25,620 nucleotides of DNA from Chara braunii (GCA_003427395.1 BFEA01000332.1:1747144-1772763), one strand, 5' to 3'; positions 9,699 through 18,711 are shown, counted from the first letter of the stretch. Program-made: numbers and translations. The notes: generated by a model from the letters alone, not told the origin.

Positions 9699-12105
9699 AC
9701 CTCACGCCCAACGCGACTTCCTGATCGGAGTGGGGTGTGGGCCTGGAAGTGCGAAAAGGGGTGTGCCAAGGATTTTTGGGACAGTGGGGTTGGAGTCCCA
9801 GGTCAGAACTGAGATTCTTGTGGCAGAGTTTTTCGGGGGCACGGGTGAAATTTGGCAGAGAGGGCGGACCATCTCCGATCATAAGGCAGATGGCATGCTC
9901 GGGTCATTCATGGCCGTTCGATCCGTCTGTTTTGATGACGGCGGTTCGTCGAGAGGTCCATCCGGGGTGGGTGTGGTTCTGATGAGTCAGGCCGTCTGAT
10001 GTCGCCACGTGGCGCCGGTCGTCGTACGTTCGGGTTAGGCGCTCGGGCTTCCGGGGCTCTCTGGTTGCCGCGGCGCAGACAATTTTTGCAGGGCGTGCGG
10101 GGCCAGTATGGGGCTATGGCCTTCCACGGGACAACTCTGAGTTGATGATACGAGAGAAGAAGACAGAAAGGAGGGAAATTAGTGGAGATAACGACAAAAC
10201 CGGGGAAAATGAAGTAGTGCGTGTGGTCCGAAGTGGGGAAATCAGAACACCGTGGATCGCTGGTTGTGGCACAGTGAAACTCCCTAGGACACAGTCGATT
10301 CTCTGTTAGGCAGGGGAACCTCTGTCAGAGGCACTCCTCAATCCACGGGGTGAAGTACTCCAGGTCGTACGACGAATCTGAGCTCCCGGAGCGTGTCATT
10401 ATGTCATAGTAGGGCCACAAAATTCCTACGGGCGTGCCTTGGTAGGTTGCGATCACCGCATGTGAGGACGTGTAGGCCGCGCGAGTTGAATCGCACTTAC
10501 ACGTGTTCACACAGGATGATTGCTTCGTCGCCGACGTAGGATGGCCATCAACTCAGTCGTAGCCTTTTCATGAGTAGGTGGTTGTGAATCGACACGCATG
10601 GACACGTGTAAGTGCGTAGATCATATCGCACTTAAGCGCGTCCCTGCGAGGCGTTCACTGGTTTCTGGGCAAACAGCTACCCGATCATCTAATCACTCCA
10701 AAATTTCCAAGCATGCAAGATGCAACAATCACAACAGCTCAATCAGGAGATAAACAAGAACGAAAACAGTATTGATGACTATGCAAAATTCCTACCCTAC
10801 TCATAAGTGCATCAAAATGATAAGCAAAGGCAAATATCAAGCGTAAGGAAAGCAAACGGACACGACATCCATTCATGGGCATAACACACAACATTAGAGA
10901 TTGGAATTGCAAAAGCGAGTGTGAGCGAAAGAAAACCAAGCCAAGATTCCGAAGACAAAAACGGGCAAATCGCCCCGATCCGAAATTAAAATTTATATAC
11001 ACCAGCAGAGAGGGAGAAAAAACAAAAGAAACCGCAAATCCACGTCCATCAACCTCAGCTCCCTCTTTCTCTTTCTCTCTCTCCGATGCGGACAGTCCGT
11101 CGTCACGCACCAACCCACGAAGTCGTCACCCCGCTTAGTCCTCCCGCACTTGTCAGGTTCGCCCGCGCCCACAGTCCGTCGTGGCCCGCGTCAACCTCGC
11201 GCGTTTGGCACCAGCTCGTCGGGTTGCCCGACTCCCACTTCAATTCACCTCTTACTTCGCTCGTGAGCCAACCCTTACTGATCGCGCTACCCCGAGCTTC
11301 CAACAACTGGTTAAGAGAGCTAACTAATCGCGCAACCGGAATTTATAGCGTGCATGCATGCGCGAAGAACATGTAATTACAAGGACGTAGAAAGAAGATT
11401 AGAGAGGGAGCGTCTGCGTTTTGCATGACCGGGCCGCCGCGTGGGGGACTTTGCCTCTCTCCACTCATCGATCCGATCATGCAGCCCACAGACTAGACAT
11501 CACAAGAAGAAGCGAAGGCGGGAAAGACGAAGCACAAGAAGAAAAATACAGTTACAATGGCGCCCGCCTAAAATTACAGTTACACACCCGATTAAAGGCG
11601 CCGACTAATCAGAGTTACGTTGCAGCCGCACTCAGAAGCGCGTAAGCAAAAAGCGTTGCGCGGTAAAAGAGGATCCTAACTGCAAAATTCCTAAATTCCT
11701 ATCTTAATGCGGAAAAGCAAAGAGCACAAACTCCGAAAAGGAAGTCCGAAATTCCGAGAGTCATCAGGGCTCGGTAAGATCTGAAGAACGAAGCAAAATT
11801 CCCGCGCGATGTCCGCACCTAAAAAGTCCGAGCCCGAAACAAAAAGAAGCGACGTCAACATTTATTAATCGTGCGTATGACAGCGCGTCACTCACACAAC
11901 CAATCAACCAATCGATCGTCCCGGGGCCCACCCGGGCCTGAACCAGCCATCCGAAAGGAACCAACGCAAAAAGACGAAGAAGCGAGGACACTGATGCAAT
12001 TTTCCATCCATCCCAATCTCCCGCAATTGGCCCATCCTTCCCAGCTTATGACCCCTCATTGCTATCGTGCAGAAAATCGCGTGGTGCAGAAATCGGTTCG
12101 TCACA
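9699..12105 (-). repeat. 5' LTR of the retrotransposon
   Basis: About 2.4 kb, aligning with 1-2203 over the shared part and with 14601-14909 at its left end. The outer end is TCGTCACA at 12105, the reverse complement of the TGTGACG that starts the LTR in the 14601 copy. U3 would run from 12105 to about 10960 and R/U5 from there to 9699. The terminal TGTGACGCC expected at the inner edge is absent. Confidence 0.92.
10991..10999 (-). promoter_or_regulatory. Candidate TATA box of the 5' LTR promoter
   Basis: TATATAAAT on the minus strand, identical to the motif at 1001-1009. A CT-rich (GA-rich on the sense strand) tract at 11059-11084 lies about 60 bases upstream in the transcription direction. 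Confidence 0.5.
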
Positions 12106-12627
12106 CAACAGAAAAAATTTCCAGAATTAAATATTCATTCTATAGTAAAATTACATTCTAAATTTTAAATTTTCATTCCATCTTAAAAAATGTCATTCAA
12201 ATTTTAAAATTTTATGTCTTACTTGAGAACTTTTCTTCCAAGAATGGGGTATCCCTTCTTATTTGAACTGCATGCTAGAGATGAAATGAAAGTCTGAATG
12301 AGTTCATGAAATATTTTAATTGGACTGTCATTCTAAGTAAGGATTTTCAGTCATAAATAGGTTAATCCAATCTGAATTAGAAGATATTTGTTGTATTAGA
12401 ATGAAAGTTTAATTAAAACATTTCATAAACTCGTCCAGACTTTCATTCAAACTTAAACAAATAGATGTAGTTGGAAGGGAATGCTCATATTTAGACAAAA
12501 ACTTATCAAATAAAACTGGGAATTTTAAAATTGGACAAACATTGGAATGATAATTTATTAATATGAAGGATTTTTTTTTTATGGAATGTTTTTTCAACTT
12601 TCATTTCTCGCGGGAATTTTTCTGTTG
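12106..12627. mobile_element. Foldback MITE-like element abutting the LTR
   Basis: The ends are inverted: CAACAGAAAAA at 12106-12116 and TTTTTCTGTTG at 12617-12627. Further pairing runs inward. AAATTTTAAAATT near 12200 pairs with AATTTTAAAATT near 12523. A ~45-base stretch at 12282-12325 pairs with 12408-12452 with few mismatches. CATTCTAA near 12330 pairs with TTAGAATG near 12397. The whole block is AT-rich and lacks coding signal, so it folds into one imperfect hairpin. No clear target-site duplication is seen, and the superfamily is unknown. Confidence 0.65.
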
Positions 12628-13010
12628 CAGCGTTCTTGTGGCCCCAGCGAAACGGCACTCCGTGAATCGCGGTTCCTTGAGCGTCAAGGGACATCGCGAG
12701 GTCCCTTGACATGTATCGACGGAGAGTTTCAGTTTTCAGGTGGTCCAGATGTGGTCCGATGGCGTTAGCACGGGCATCCCCGCCCTCCAACGTCTGAGTA
12801 CTCCCCTCACCGCATCAAACGGTTACCGTTGTTGGTGGACCTCCGTTAGGTGGCATTGTCGTCTTCGATCGGCGTCATGCGGTCTCCCGTGCTCGAGGAA
12901 CATTCGCAGCGGTCGTTGCCGACCAGTACCGCAGGCTCCCTCTGCTGCTCCTCGTCGCTGTGCTGCTTCTGGTGGTCCCCATGCTGCTCCCGCTGCTGCT
13001 GCCTAGACGT
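12628..13010 (-). pseudogene. Degraded transposon-like coding fragment
   Basis: The minus strand is open from 12790 into the MITE, with protein-like sequence such as YMSRDLAMSLDAQGTAIHG and FRWGHKNAA. Further upstream (13010-12850), another minus frame reads HGDHQKQHSDEEQQREP, which closely matches GNHQKQHSEEKQRREF in the fragment at 15969-16304. The two loci therefore share a mobile coding unit. I cannot name the protein. Several stops separate the readable pieces. Confidence 0.45.
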
Positions 13011-13135
13011 TGTCGGAGCAAAGACCCTGACAAGGGTATTTGCTGGGGGTTTTCAACATCGGATGTTGTTTGATCTTTTCGCTAAATTGAAGGACTTGAT
13101 GAGACTGATGTTGATCAAAAGTTTGTCTACCGCGT

Positions 13136-13161
13136 GGGTGCGGGGGACGCAGCCCTAAGGT
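13136..13161 (+). repeat. 26-base repeat, copy 1, preceding a GA microsatellite
   Basis: It starts GGGTGCGGGGGACGCAGCCC and recurs at 13853-13878 with three or four differences. Both copies lie about 30-40 bases before a (GA)n run. Confidence 0.7.
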
Positions 13162-13188
13162 AGCCAAAGCAATGAGAGTAAGAATGCA

Positions 13189-13191
<3 letters not shown>

Positions 13192-13245
<54 letters not shown>
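13192..13245. repeat. (GA)27 microsatellite ending at an adapter
   Basis: A pure GA run of 54 bases. Its right end passes directly into sequencing-adapter sequence, so the true length and right flank are unknown. Confidence 0.95.
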
Positions 13246-13247
<2 letters not shown>

Positions 13248-13282
13248 TCTCTTATACACATCTAGATGTGTATAAGAGACAG
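13246..13282. other. Library adapter contamination: Tn5 mosaic ends head to head
   Basis: 13264-13282 is exactly the 19-base Tn5 mosaic end AGATGTGTATAAGAGACAG. 13246-13263 is its reverse complement, lacking only the first base. Two mosaic ends back to back form the circularisation junction of Nextera-type mate-pair libraries. It is not biological, and the sequences on either side were probably joined by untrimmed mate-pair reads. Confidence 0.97.
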
Positions 13283-13355
13283 TTTGTGGAGACGTGCAGT
13301 TCAGGAAATTCAACACCATTTCTGCACATCTCCGCAAAAGCGTCCAGATTCAGGC

Positions 13356-13432
13356 GTTGAGGTAGCTCAATGCTGCTAGTGGGACTTGGCCCCCGGGACC
13401 TTGTCCCACTAACTCCGTTGAGCTAGGTCAAC
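13356..13432. repeat. 77-nt imperfect hairpin
   Basis: Nested complementary arms: GTTGA/TCAAC, then TAGCTCAA (13363-13370) with TTGAGCTA (13418-13425), a symmetrical 7x7 internal loop, then AGTGGGAC (13378-13385) with GTCCCACT (13403-13410) and a 17-base loop. It is not a tRNA cloverleaf. A small-RNA precursor or a foldback remnant are both possible. Confidence 0.6.
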
Positions 13433-13530
13433 GTTGGGTTTTCGACGCTGTGTGACTGTACGCGACAACGGAGATGCACGTCGTCCAAGTCATCTAGCCG
13501 TCCGTTTTTAATAAAAAAGGCAACAGAGAC

Positions 13531-13569
13531 TAAATAAGTAAGTAAATAAATAAATAAGTAAATAAATAA
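13531..13569. repeat. (TAAA/TAAG)n microsatellite
   Basis: Four-base repeat of TAAA with some TAAG units. Confidence 0.85.
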
Positions 13570-13852
13570 TACCCCCGCTACCCCCACATGCCTCGAATTC
13601 GGTCCCACGTGAGGCTTGCAGGGGCACCAGCGACAATGGACGGCTTTGACAATCACTGGCGGAAGGCAGGCATTCTTGGGTCTGCAGACTTTGTGGCATG
13701 GCCTGCCAGTACCTTTTGACTGTTCTGTCTATTTCGGACAGCTTTGACCGGTACATGAACAGCCCTTTCACACCTGGAAATGACAGGACTAGCGAAGTCG
13801 ACACGGTGAGCACCTGGATGTGCAACTGCCCAGGTGCATTCTGATTGGCTAA

Positions 13853-13878
13853 GGGTGCGGGGAATGCAGCCCTAGGGT
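13853..13878 (+). repeat. 26-base repeat, copy 2, preceding a GA microsatellite
   Basis: It starts GGGTGCGGGGAATGCAGCCC and pairs with 13136-13161. It is followed about 40 bases later by (GA)n at 13917-13958. Confidence 0.7.
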
Positions 13879-13908
13879 CCCACCGTTTCTTTTCCTCTGT
13901 TTTTTACA

Positions 13909-13916
<8 letters not shown>

Positions 13917-13958
<42 letters not shown>
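13917..13958. repeat. (AG)21 microsatellite
   Basis: A pure AG run of 42 bases, preceded by a short CA run. Confidence 0.95.
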
Positions 13959-13959
<1 letters not shown>

Positions 13960-14350
13960 CTCATGCAGGTAAGTGAGACAGGTTTGAACCCACGACTTCT
14001 TGAAGGGCAATTGTTATTGGGTTTCTGAAAGAACTCTATGTTTTCTGTTTAGGCAGACAAGGTAACCGTTGAAGAAAACAGGAAGGATAATAAAATGGAG
14101 TTTGTGTATGGAGGGGCACTATTGTGTGCTCCTTCCACCTTTGCGCAATAGCGCCCCGCTCCAGAAGCGAACTCCTTTTTATTCTCTTTCCTGATTTCTT
14201 CAACAGTCGTGTGCTCTTTGCTCCTCTCCACCAGCCTGCCTGCTTGGCACTTCCTGCACTATGGGAGTCAGCCTTCATGTGCCAGGGGCGCCAACAAATA
14301 GAAGAAGCAGGTTGGCCCCTTGCAAACTGGCCGCTAGTTAGCATGAACGT

Positions 14351-14479
14351 GTTTCTTTTCGTACTCAGGTTCTTAGTGATTGGTGGGAAGAATTGCTTTT
14401 TGTCTTGGATAAATGGTACTTGTTCTTTTCTTATTCAGGTTCTTGGTGATTGATGGGAAGAAATGTTTTTTTGTCTTGG
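14351..14479. repeat. Tandem duplication, period about 70
   Basis: 14351-14408 and 14421-14479 share CAGGTTCTTRGTGATTGRTG and the following GTCTTGG with a few substitutions. It looks like an old local duplication. Confidence 0.8.
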
Positions 14480-14600
14480 TCCGTCCTTAGACACTCCTCG
14501 GGAACGTGAAATCCACAAGGACGCGCTCGTTCCACCTTTCCTTGGGGACAAAATTAAAAAAGAAATGTGAAAATGCCGCAAGGAAAATTCCTTGTGGCGT

Positions 14601-14909
14601 TGTGACGCCCCAACCTCACGCCCAGCGTGACTTCCTGATCGGAGTGGGGTGTGGGCCTGGAAGTGCGAAAAGGGGTGTGCCAAGGATTTTTGGGAAAGTA
14701 GGGGTGGAGTCCCAGGTCAGAACTGAGATCTCCTGTGGCAGAGTTTTTCGGGGGCACGGGTGAAATTTGGCAGAGAGGGCGGACCACCTCCGGTCATAAG
14801 GCAGATGGCATGCGCGGGTCATTCATGGCCGTTCGATCCGTCTGTTTTGATGACGGCGGTTCGTCGAGAGGTCCATCCGGGGTGGGTGTGGTTCTGATGA
14901 GTCAGGCCG
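14601..14909 (-). repeat. LTR fragment of the same retrotransposon family, cut at an assembly N
   Basis: It begins TGTGACGCCCCAACC, the complete LTR terminus, and follows 9696-9994 of the 5' LTR with roughly 3-4% difference by eye. It stops at GTCAGGCCG exactly where an N and a GA run follow, so the rest of the LTR is probably missing from the assembly rather than from the genome. Confidence 0.88.
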
Positions 14910-14926
14910 NAGAGAGAGAGAGAGAC
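14910..14926. other. Single-N assembly join followed by (AG)8
   Basis: One undetermined base separates the LTR fragment from an AG microsatellite. A one-base gap inside a repeat is typical of a scaffolding join. Confidence 0.85.
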
Positions 14927-14927
14927 T

Positions 14928-15310
14928 GAATGGCAAAATTGAAATATGGGTCAAATTGCGGCCGCAATTTAATTCGCAGTTGGACTGATTTTGTTTAATT
15001 TATTTAGCGTTTTTCTTAGAAAGGTCACAACAAAATCTACGAGTACTTCAATTTTCAGGTTTTTTCACGCATTCTTCTGAGCACGAAAACTCACTGAATT
15101 TGGAGTACTTTTTTAGTTGGCCCAGGCATGGCTGAGTGGCAAAAATGGAAAATGTGTTGAATCAGCGTGGCGATTATTTCGCAGTCTAAATGATTTTTTG
15201 TAAATGTTCGATTATTATTTCTGGAAAGAACACGACCTCATCTATGGATTCTTAAAATTTCAGATTTTTGTGCATGTTCGTCTGAGCACAAAAAATCGCC
15301 AAAGTTGCCT
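14928..15310. repeat. Diverged tandem pair, period about 204
   Basis: Unit 1 starts near 14928 (TGAATGGCAAAATTGAAA) and unit 2 near 15132 (TGAGTGGCAAAAATGGAAA). Both contain a TTCGCAGT element, a CAGGTTTTTT or CAGATTTTTG element and TTC(T)TCTGAGCACRAAAA in the same order. The similarity is patchy, so this is an old duplication. Confidence 0.6.
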
Positions 15311-15872
15311 CTTGCAAAACGCCTTTTTCGTTGTGCCTGACCTACCTGTTTTGAGAAGACGGGGCTCAACGCCTGGGCCTGAGGGCCCTTTTGCAGTTCA
15401 CATGCCCTCACTTCTTTTTGGGGTCCGCTTCTACCCGAGGACCGGTCCAATGCCCCCCACTTCTTTTTGGGGTCCACTTCCACCTGAGGACCGGTTCTTC
15501 GTTTTTCCAAAAGTCCCGGTTCTACCAGAGCTAGCTGTAGGTAGTCCGCAATTTCGGCAAGGACCGGTCCCCCAAATGTTTTTGCCCCCTAAGAACCCAC
15601 TTTGCGTCCTGGTAGCCCGCCGCCAAAAATGCGACACCTTGACACAGACGTGGAAGCCCACTACACCGCAGCCTAAGGGTTGCGAATCCTATCAAAATAA
15701 AGACGCGCGGCTTAGCAGCCGCGCGATTCAAGGCCTGAGTAGGCTAAAAAGAGGGATGCGCCGGGTATGGGGTGACGACGCGGGAGGAATAGGAAGCTTC
15801 TTTTATTTTATGTGGGCCACGGGGTTATTATGCGTCGTTCCCAAATTGTCTCTGGATCGTCTTTTGTTTTAA
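15204..15872 (+). CDS. Open frame of 222 codons, doubtful hypothetical protein
   Basis: This is the longest plus-strand open frame outside the retrotransposon. I recognise no domain. The middle is Pro-rich, and the sequence repeats because of a 49-base DNA duplication (15409-15507). A tail of positively charged residues precedes a hydrophobic end. No start context, partner gene or codon pattern supports expression. It is more likely a chance open frame through repeat DNA; a degraded transposon ORF is the alternative. Confidence 0.15.
   Translation: MFDYYFWKEHDLIYGFLKFQIFVHVRLSTKNRQSCLLQNAFFVVPDLPVLRRRGSTPGPEGPFAVHMPSLLFGVRFYPRTGPMPPTSFWGPLPPEDRFFVFPKVPVLPELAVGSPQFRQGPVPQMFLPPKNPLCVLVARRQKCDTLTQTWKPTTPQPKGCESYQNKDARLSSRAIQGLSRLKRGMRRVWGDDAGGIGSFFYFMWATGLLCVVPKLSLDRLLF
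15409..15507. repeat. Tandem duplication, period 49
   Basis: CACTTCTTTTTGGGGTCC at about 15409 and again at about 15458, each followed by a CGAGGACCGGT- or TGAGGACCGGT-type ending. ACCGGTCC recurs later near 15561. Confidence 0.75.
15704..15725. repeat. Perfect 9-bp GC hairpin
   Basis: CGCGCGGCT and AGCCGCGCG pair perfectly around the tetraloop TAGC. Function is unknown. Confidence 0.8.
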
Positions 15873-15895
15873 CTCCTGCGTGACATGGCCGGGAG

Positions 15896-15927
15896 GGCTC
15901 CCGCACTTTGCGAAAAAGGCGGGAGCC
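15896..15927. repeat. Perfect 9-bp hairpin with 14-base loop
   Basis: GGCTCCCGC (15896-15904) pairs with GCGGGAGCC (15919-15927). It lies just left of the Harbinger-like fragment and could be a transposon-end remnant, but no matching partner was found on the other side. Confidence 0.7.
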
Positions 15928-15968
15928 GATGCGCTCGACAACGTGTCATTGCTGCCATCTCCACCATG

Positions 15969-16304
15969 TCATTCATGGTCAACCTGTACCACAAACTCCC
16001 TTCGTTGCTTCTCCTCGCTGTGCTGCTTCTGGTGGTTCCCACGCTGCTCCTCGTCGTTGTGGTGCTTCTCACGGAATAAGTCATCCATGACATCGTTGCA
16101 TTGCTGAAGGTCTTCCCACGTCCCCCCCTTCCTGCGTTTGATCCACCACCTCGGTGTCGCTCGTGGGATGACGCCATAACCCAACGCATAGCACAGTTGA
16201 ATGACAGCCTCCGAAGTTGCCACATATTCAGGGCCGTCATGTGCAGCATGCATCAACGTCCTTCTCCTACGTGCGCACAACTGCGCCTTTTTTCGTCCCA
16301 ACAC
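15969..16304 (-). pseudogene. HARBI1-like (PIF/Harbinger) transposase N-terminal fragment
   Basis: A minus-strand open frame of 111 codons. Residues about 18-75 include HDGPEYVATSEAVIQLCYAL and RWWIKRRKGGTWEDLQQC, followed by NDVMDDLFREK. This resembles the N-terminal part of plant HARBI1-type nucleases as I remember them. The frame then passes abruptly into a His/Gln/Glu-rich segment (HHNDEEQRGNHQKQHSEE) shared with 12850-13010. The catalytic DDE domain is absent, so this is a fragment. The upstream minus-strand sequence to about 16657 is partly open but unrecognised. The family call is moderate and rests on motif memory. Confidence 0.45.
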
Positions 16305-16659
16305 CCTCTACTGTTGACAACGAAGGACAATGGTAGGCACGACTGCCACGATGGTTGTCCTCTCCAGTGGCGTCAATGATGCACACCCAACCTCTCCGTC
16401 GCCCTCCATCGCCAACACTTCCACGTGTCTCCGCTGTCATGACGATGGTCGCCCCCATGACACTTCCGCAAAGCTGCCCCATTTGGGTTGACATCGCTCT
16501 TTTTGAAAATTGTGTTAACGACGCCCACAAAGTGGCTTACATCGATGGCGATGGACCGTACGATTGTGCGCACGTACACCCAACGCTGCGTTTCTCGGGA
16601 AGGAACGCCTCCGCAAAGCCCGATTCGTTTGTGCCCCATTTTCACGCCGCCTGCTGATG

Positions 16660-17300
16660 GTCGTACTTGTCACTAGAGCCGCACTTCATATTTTGAATTT
16701 CGAACGTGGAGGTTTCTTATTTTTTTATTATATTTTTCGCCCCCTGACCCTGCCCTTTCTCGCTGGACCATGTCGTCTCCACACCGACACAGGATGCTGG
16801 ATCATGGACACTCCCCCCAACTACAACATATAATCATATGAAAACAGTCGCGGGCCGACCACAAGGAAATATCGTGGGGGATCGTTCCCAAGGATATGTG
16901 GAACGAGGCCGTAAAATTTCCTTAAGTCCTAAGGAGTGTCTAACGATGCCCTTGGGTAAATGGTTCTACGGTTGGTTTGAACTGGATGCACGTGAAGTAA
17001 ATTTGGACGATGCATTGCATTACAAATAAAAATATGTGTATCCAATCGACACTTGCATGCAAAAGGTTTTTAAATTCATCAAGCAAATATTGATCAATAC
17101 TCATTTGTTATTGCTTGCACGCCTTACTGTAGTCATCAAGTAGATTTGACCAATAATCCTTACTTATTGATTGCATGTCTTACTGCAGTCATTGTGACGA
17201 GAACATAATTAATATGAAGAAGAGTTGTGCATGGATGTAATAATTGCAATTGTCTGGTGTTCATCCGATACACAAGTTAAACTATGTGTCGCATATTAAG
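16660..17300. other. AT-rich intergenic DNA with a short tandem pair
   Basis: No gene is supported; a 63-codon open frame at 16838-17029 has no recognisable feature. 17111-17136 and 17167-17192 are an imperfect direct repeat (TTGCTTGCACGCCTTACTG / TTGATTGCATGTCTTACTG), period 56. Confidence 0.5.
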
Positions 17301-17308
17301 CATAATGA

Positions 17309-17450
17309 AAGGTTTACCAACCCGTACGTACGGAGGCCTACACGGCCGGCCTCCGTACGAACAGGCGTTCTTGTTGGCGTTCAAGCCCCGTCCCCATAGG
17401 GGTTCGGGCCCCTCAAAAGTCCGTTTCAAACCCTATTTTTTTATTTTTTT
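17309..17450 (-). mobile_element. Partial relative of the 18733-19589 transposon end
   Basis: The plus strand reads TTTACCAACCCGTACGTACGG, and a 12-bp perfect hairpin (17327-17338 with 17348-17359) follows. The reverse complement of the right end of the 18733-19589 element has the same order: CACCAACCTGTACGTACGG, a hairpin, then GGGCGTTTGGGG. A GTTCGGGCCCC motif follows here as well. The other end was not found. Confidence 0.5.
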
Positions 17451-17596
17451 TAATAATAGATTAACTACAATGTCGCACACCTGCCTAAGAAATTTCATAT
17501 TAATTTGTTGATTAAAAAAAAAAACTATAGCGGGGTTGAAAAAATTTGAACCCCTTCCCCCGATTCTGTTCTTTTGTTTTTGAACATATTCATATA

Positions 17597-17681
17597 TGTT
17601 TATTTATTGATTGACTGATTGGTTGGGGTAGGGTCACCCCCACCTCCCCACGAGCATCCCCCGCCTCAACCAATTCATTAA

Positions 17682-17735
<54 letters not shown>

Positions 17736-17920
17736 ACTGATTGATTGATTGATTGGTGGGAGAGGGGTCGCCCCTTTCTCCCCCCCCTCCCCCCGCCCTT
17801 TGCACGCACGCACGCAGACACACAAACACTCACCCGCGCGGCGAATGCATTATTTTTGTTTATTATTGATTGATTGATTGGATGAGGAGGGGTTGCCACA
17901 ACGCCACCTCATCCATGTGC
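17597..17920. repeat. Three related TTGATTGATTGG modules
   Basis: Starting near 17602, 17736 and 17866, each module has a (TTGA/GATT)n run followed by a G-rich stretch and GGGTYRCC, then a C-rich tract. Spacing is about 130. An (AT)n run separates modules 1 and 2. Confidence 0.65.
17685..17732. repeat. (AT)24 microsatellite
   Basis: A pure AT run of 48 bases. Confidence 0.95.
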
Positions 17921-17929
17921 GTGGATGAT

Positions 17930-18673
17930 ATACATATAATGTTAGTAAACAGGCTACAACATTAAGCATTATTGGAATTGGATTATCTAAGTAATATTAG
18001 GGGCTACCTTTTTTTTTGTATTTTCATAAACACAAAGGTGTTTGTTTGTTTTTTTTACACATTTGACTACGTGCTCAAGTACCAAAGAGGGTACGTTAAT
18101 CATAATGTTGATGCCCTTTTGTGCACGCTAAGCTAGGTATTTGATCGACTTATTTTGATCATTCTCATCAGGCTTTGTTGTCTATATTGTAGGTGAGTGC
18201 CAAAGACATAGAACCTTTCTCTGAATACAATGCACCTCGATTATGCGAGCTACAATTTTGTATGGTATTGAGTGGCTACAAACCTTTTCTTTTTTTTGTA
18301 TGATTTTGAGTCGTACCTCACTTGTGCTAATGTATTCACGTACGAAAAGCAAGGAGTGAGTTGCATGTTGCTTTTTATTTTTTATGTATGTACATCCTTC
18401 CTCTTTCCTTAGTTCCGTTGTTAAATCCGTCCTCGTAGTTCCTTCCATTATTATTTTTTTACAACACAATTCCCTATAGCAATCTTCTCCTTTGTTCCCA
18501 TCGTGTTTGTCCCTTCTGTTGGGATCCTCTTCCCCTCATCTTTCTGTTGTATTTAATTGTTCGATTTCGTGTTCAAAACTTTTCATTCCTTCCTTCTCTT
18601 CTCTCCACCAGCCCAACAATGTGTTTCCATTTTAATTTGTCATCCCTCATTCCCCTTATGTATTTTCTCGACT

Positions 18674-18676
<3 letters not shown>
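17930..18676. other. AT-rich intergenic DNA, nothing recognised
   Basis: Short open frames only, with homopolymer T runs and no motif, repeat or RNA gene that I can support. Confidence 0.5.

Positions 18677-18711
<35 letters not shown>

Larger units (their letters stand above)
1..12105 (-). mobile_element. Ty3/gypsy-like LTR retrotransposon, degenerate, left end outside window
   Basis: The element reads on the minus strand. Two long direct repeats (1-2203 and 9699-12105) flank an internal region with, in order, primer-binding site, Gag, protease remnant, reverse transcriptase, RNase H, PHD-like finger, integrase and an extra ORF. The RT-RNase H-integrase order is the Ty3/gypsy order. Window base 1 matches base 10016 of the right LTR, so about 316 bases of the left LTR lie outside. 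Several stops and frameshifts show that it can no longer make its own Pol. I could not check for a target-site duplication because the left end is missing. The family-level call is secure; clade placement would need a phylogeny. Confidence 0.95.
13433..14350. other. Intergenic DNA without a supported gene
   Basis: It holds the TAAA microsatellite (13531-13569), a CACCTGG...CCAGGTG hairpin (13811-13836), the second copy of the 26-base repeat (13853-13878) and a GA microsatellite (13917-13958). GGTTTGAACCC at 13981-13991 resembles a Pol III B box, but no A box is visible before it. Open frames here are short and show no known motif. Confidence 0.5.

Noticed and set aside
13155-13360. Open frames on both strands containing VSYTHLDVYKR-type sequence
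   Set aside because: These are translations of the sequencing adapter, not protein.
13981-13991. GGTTTGAACCC as a Pol III B box of a tRNA or SINE
   Set aside because: No A box or cloverleaf within the needed distance; the upstream sequence is a GA microsatellite.
16101-16657. Plus-strand open frames over the Harbinger-like region
   Set aside because: Composition-driven shadows; the only family-like motifs are on the minus strand.
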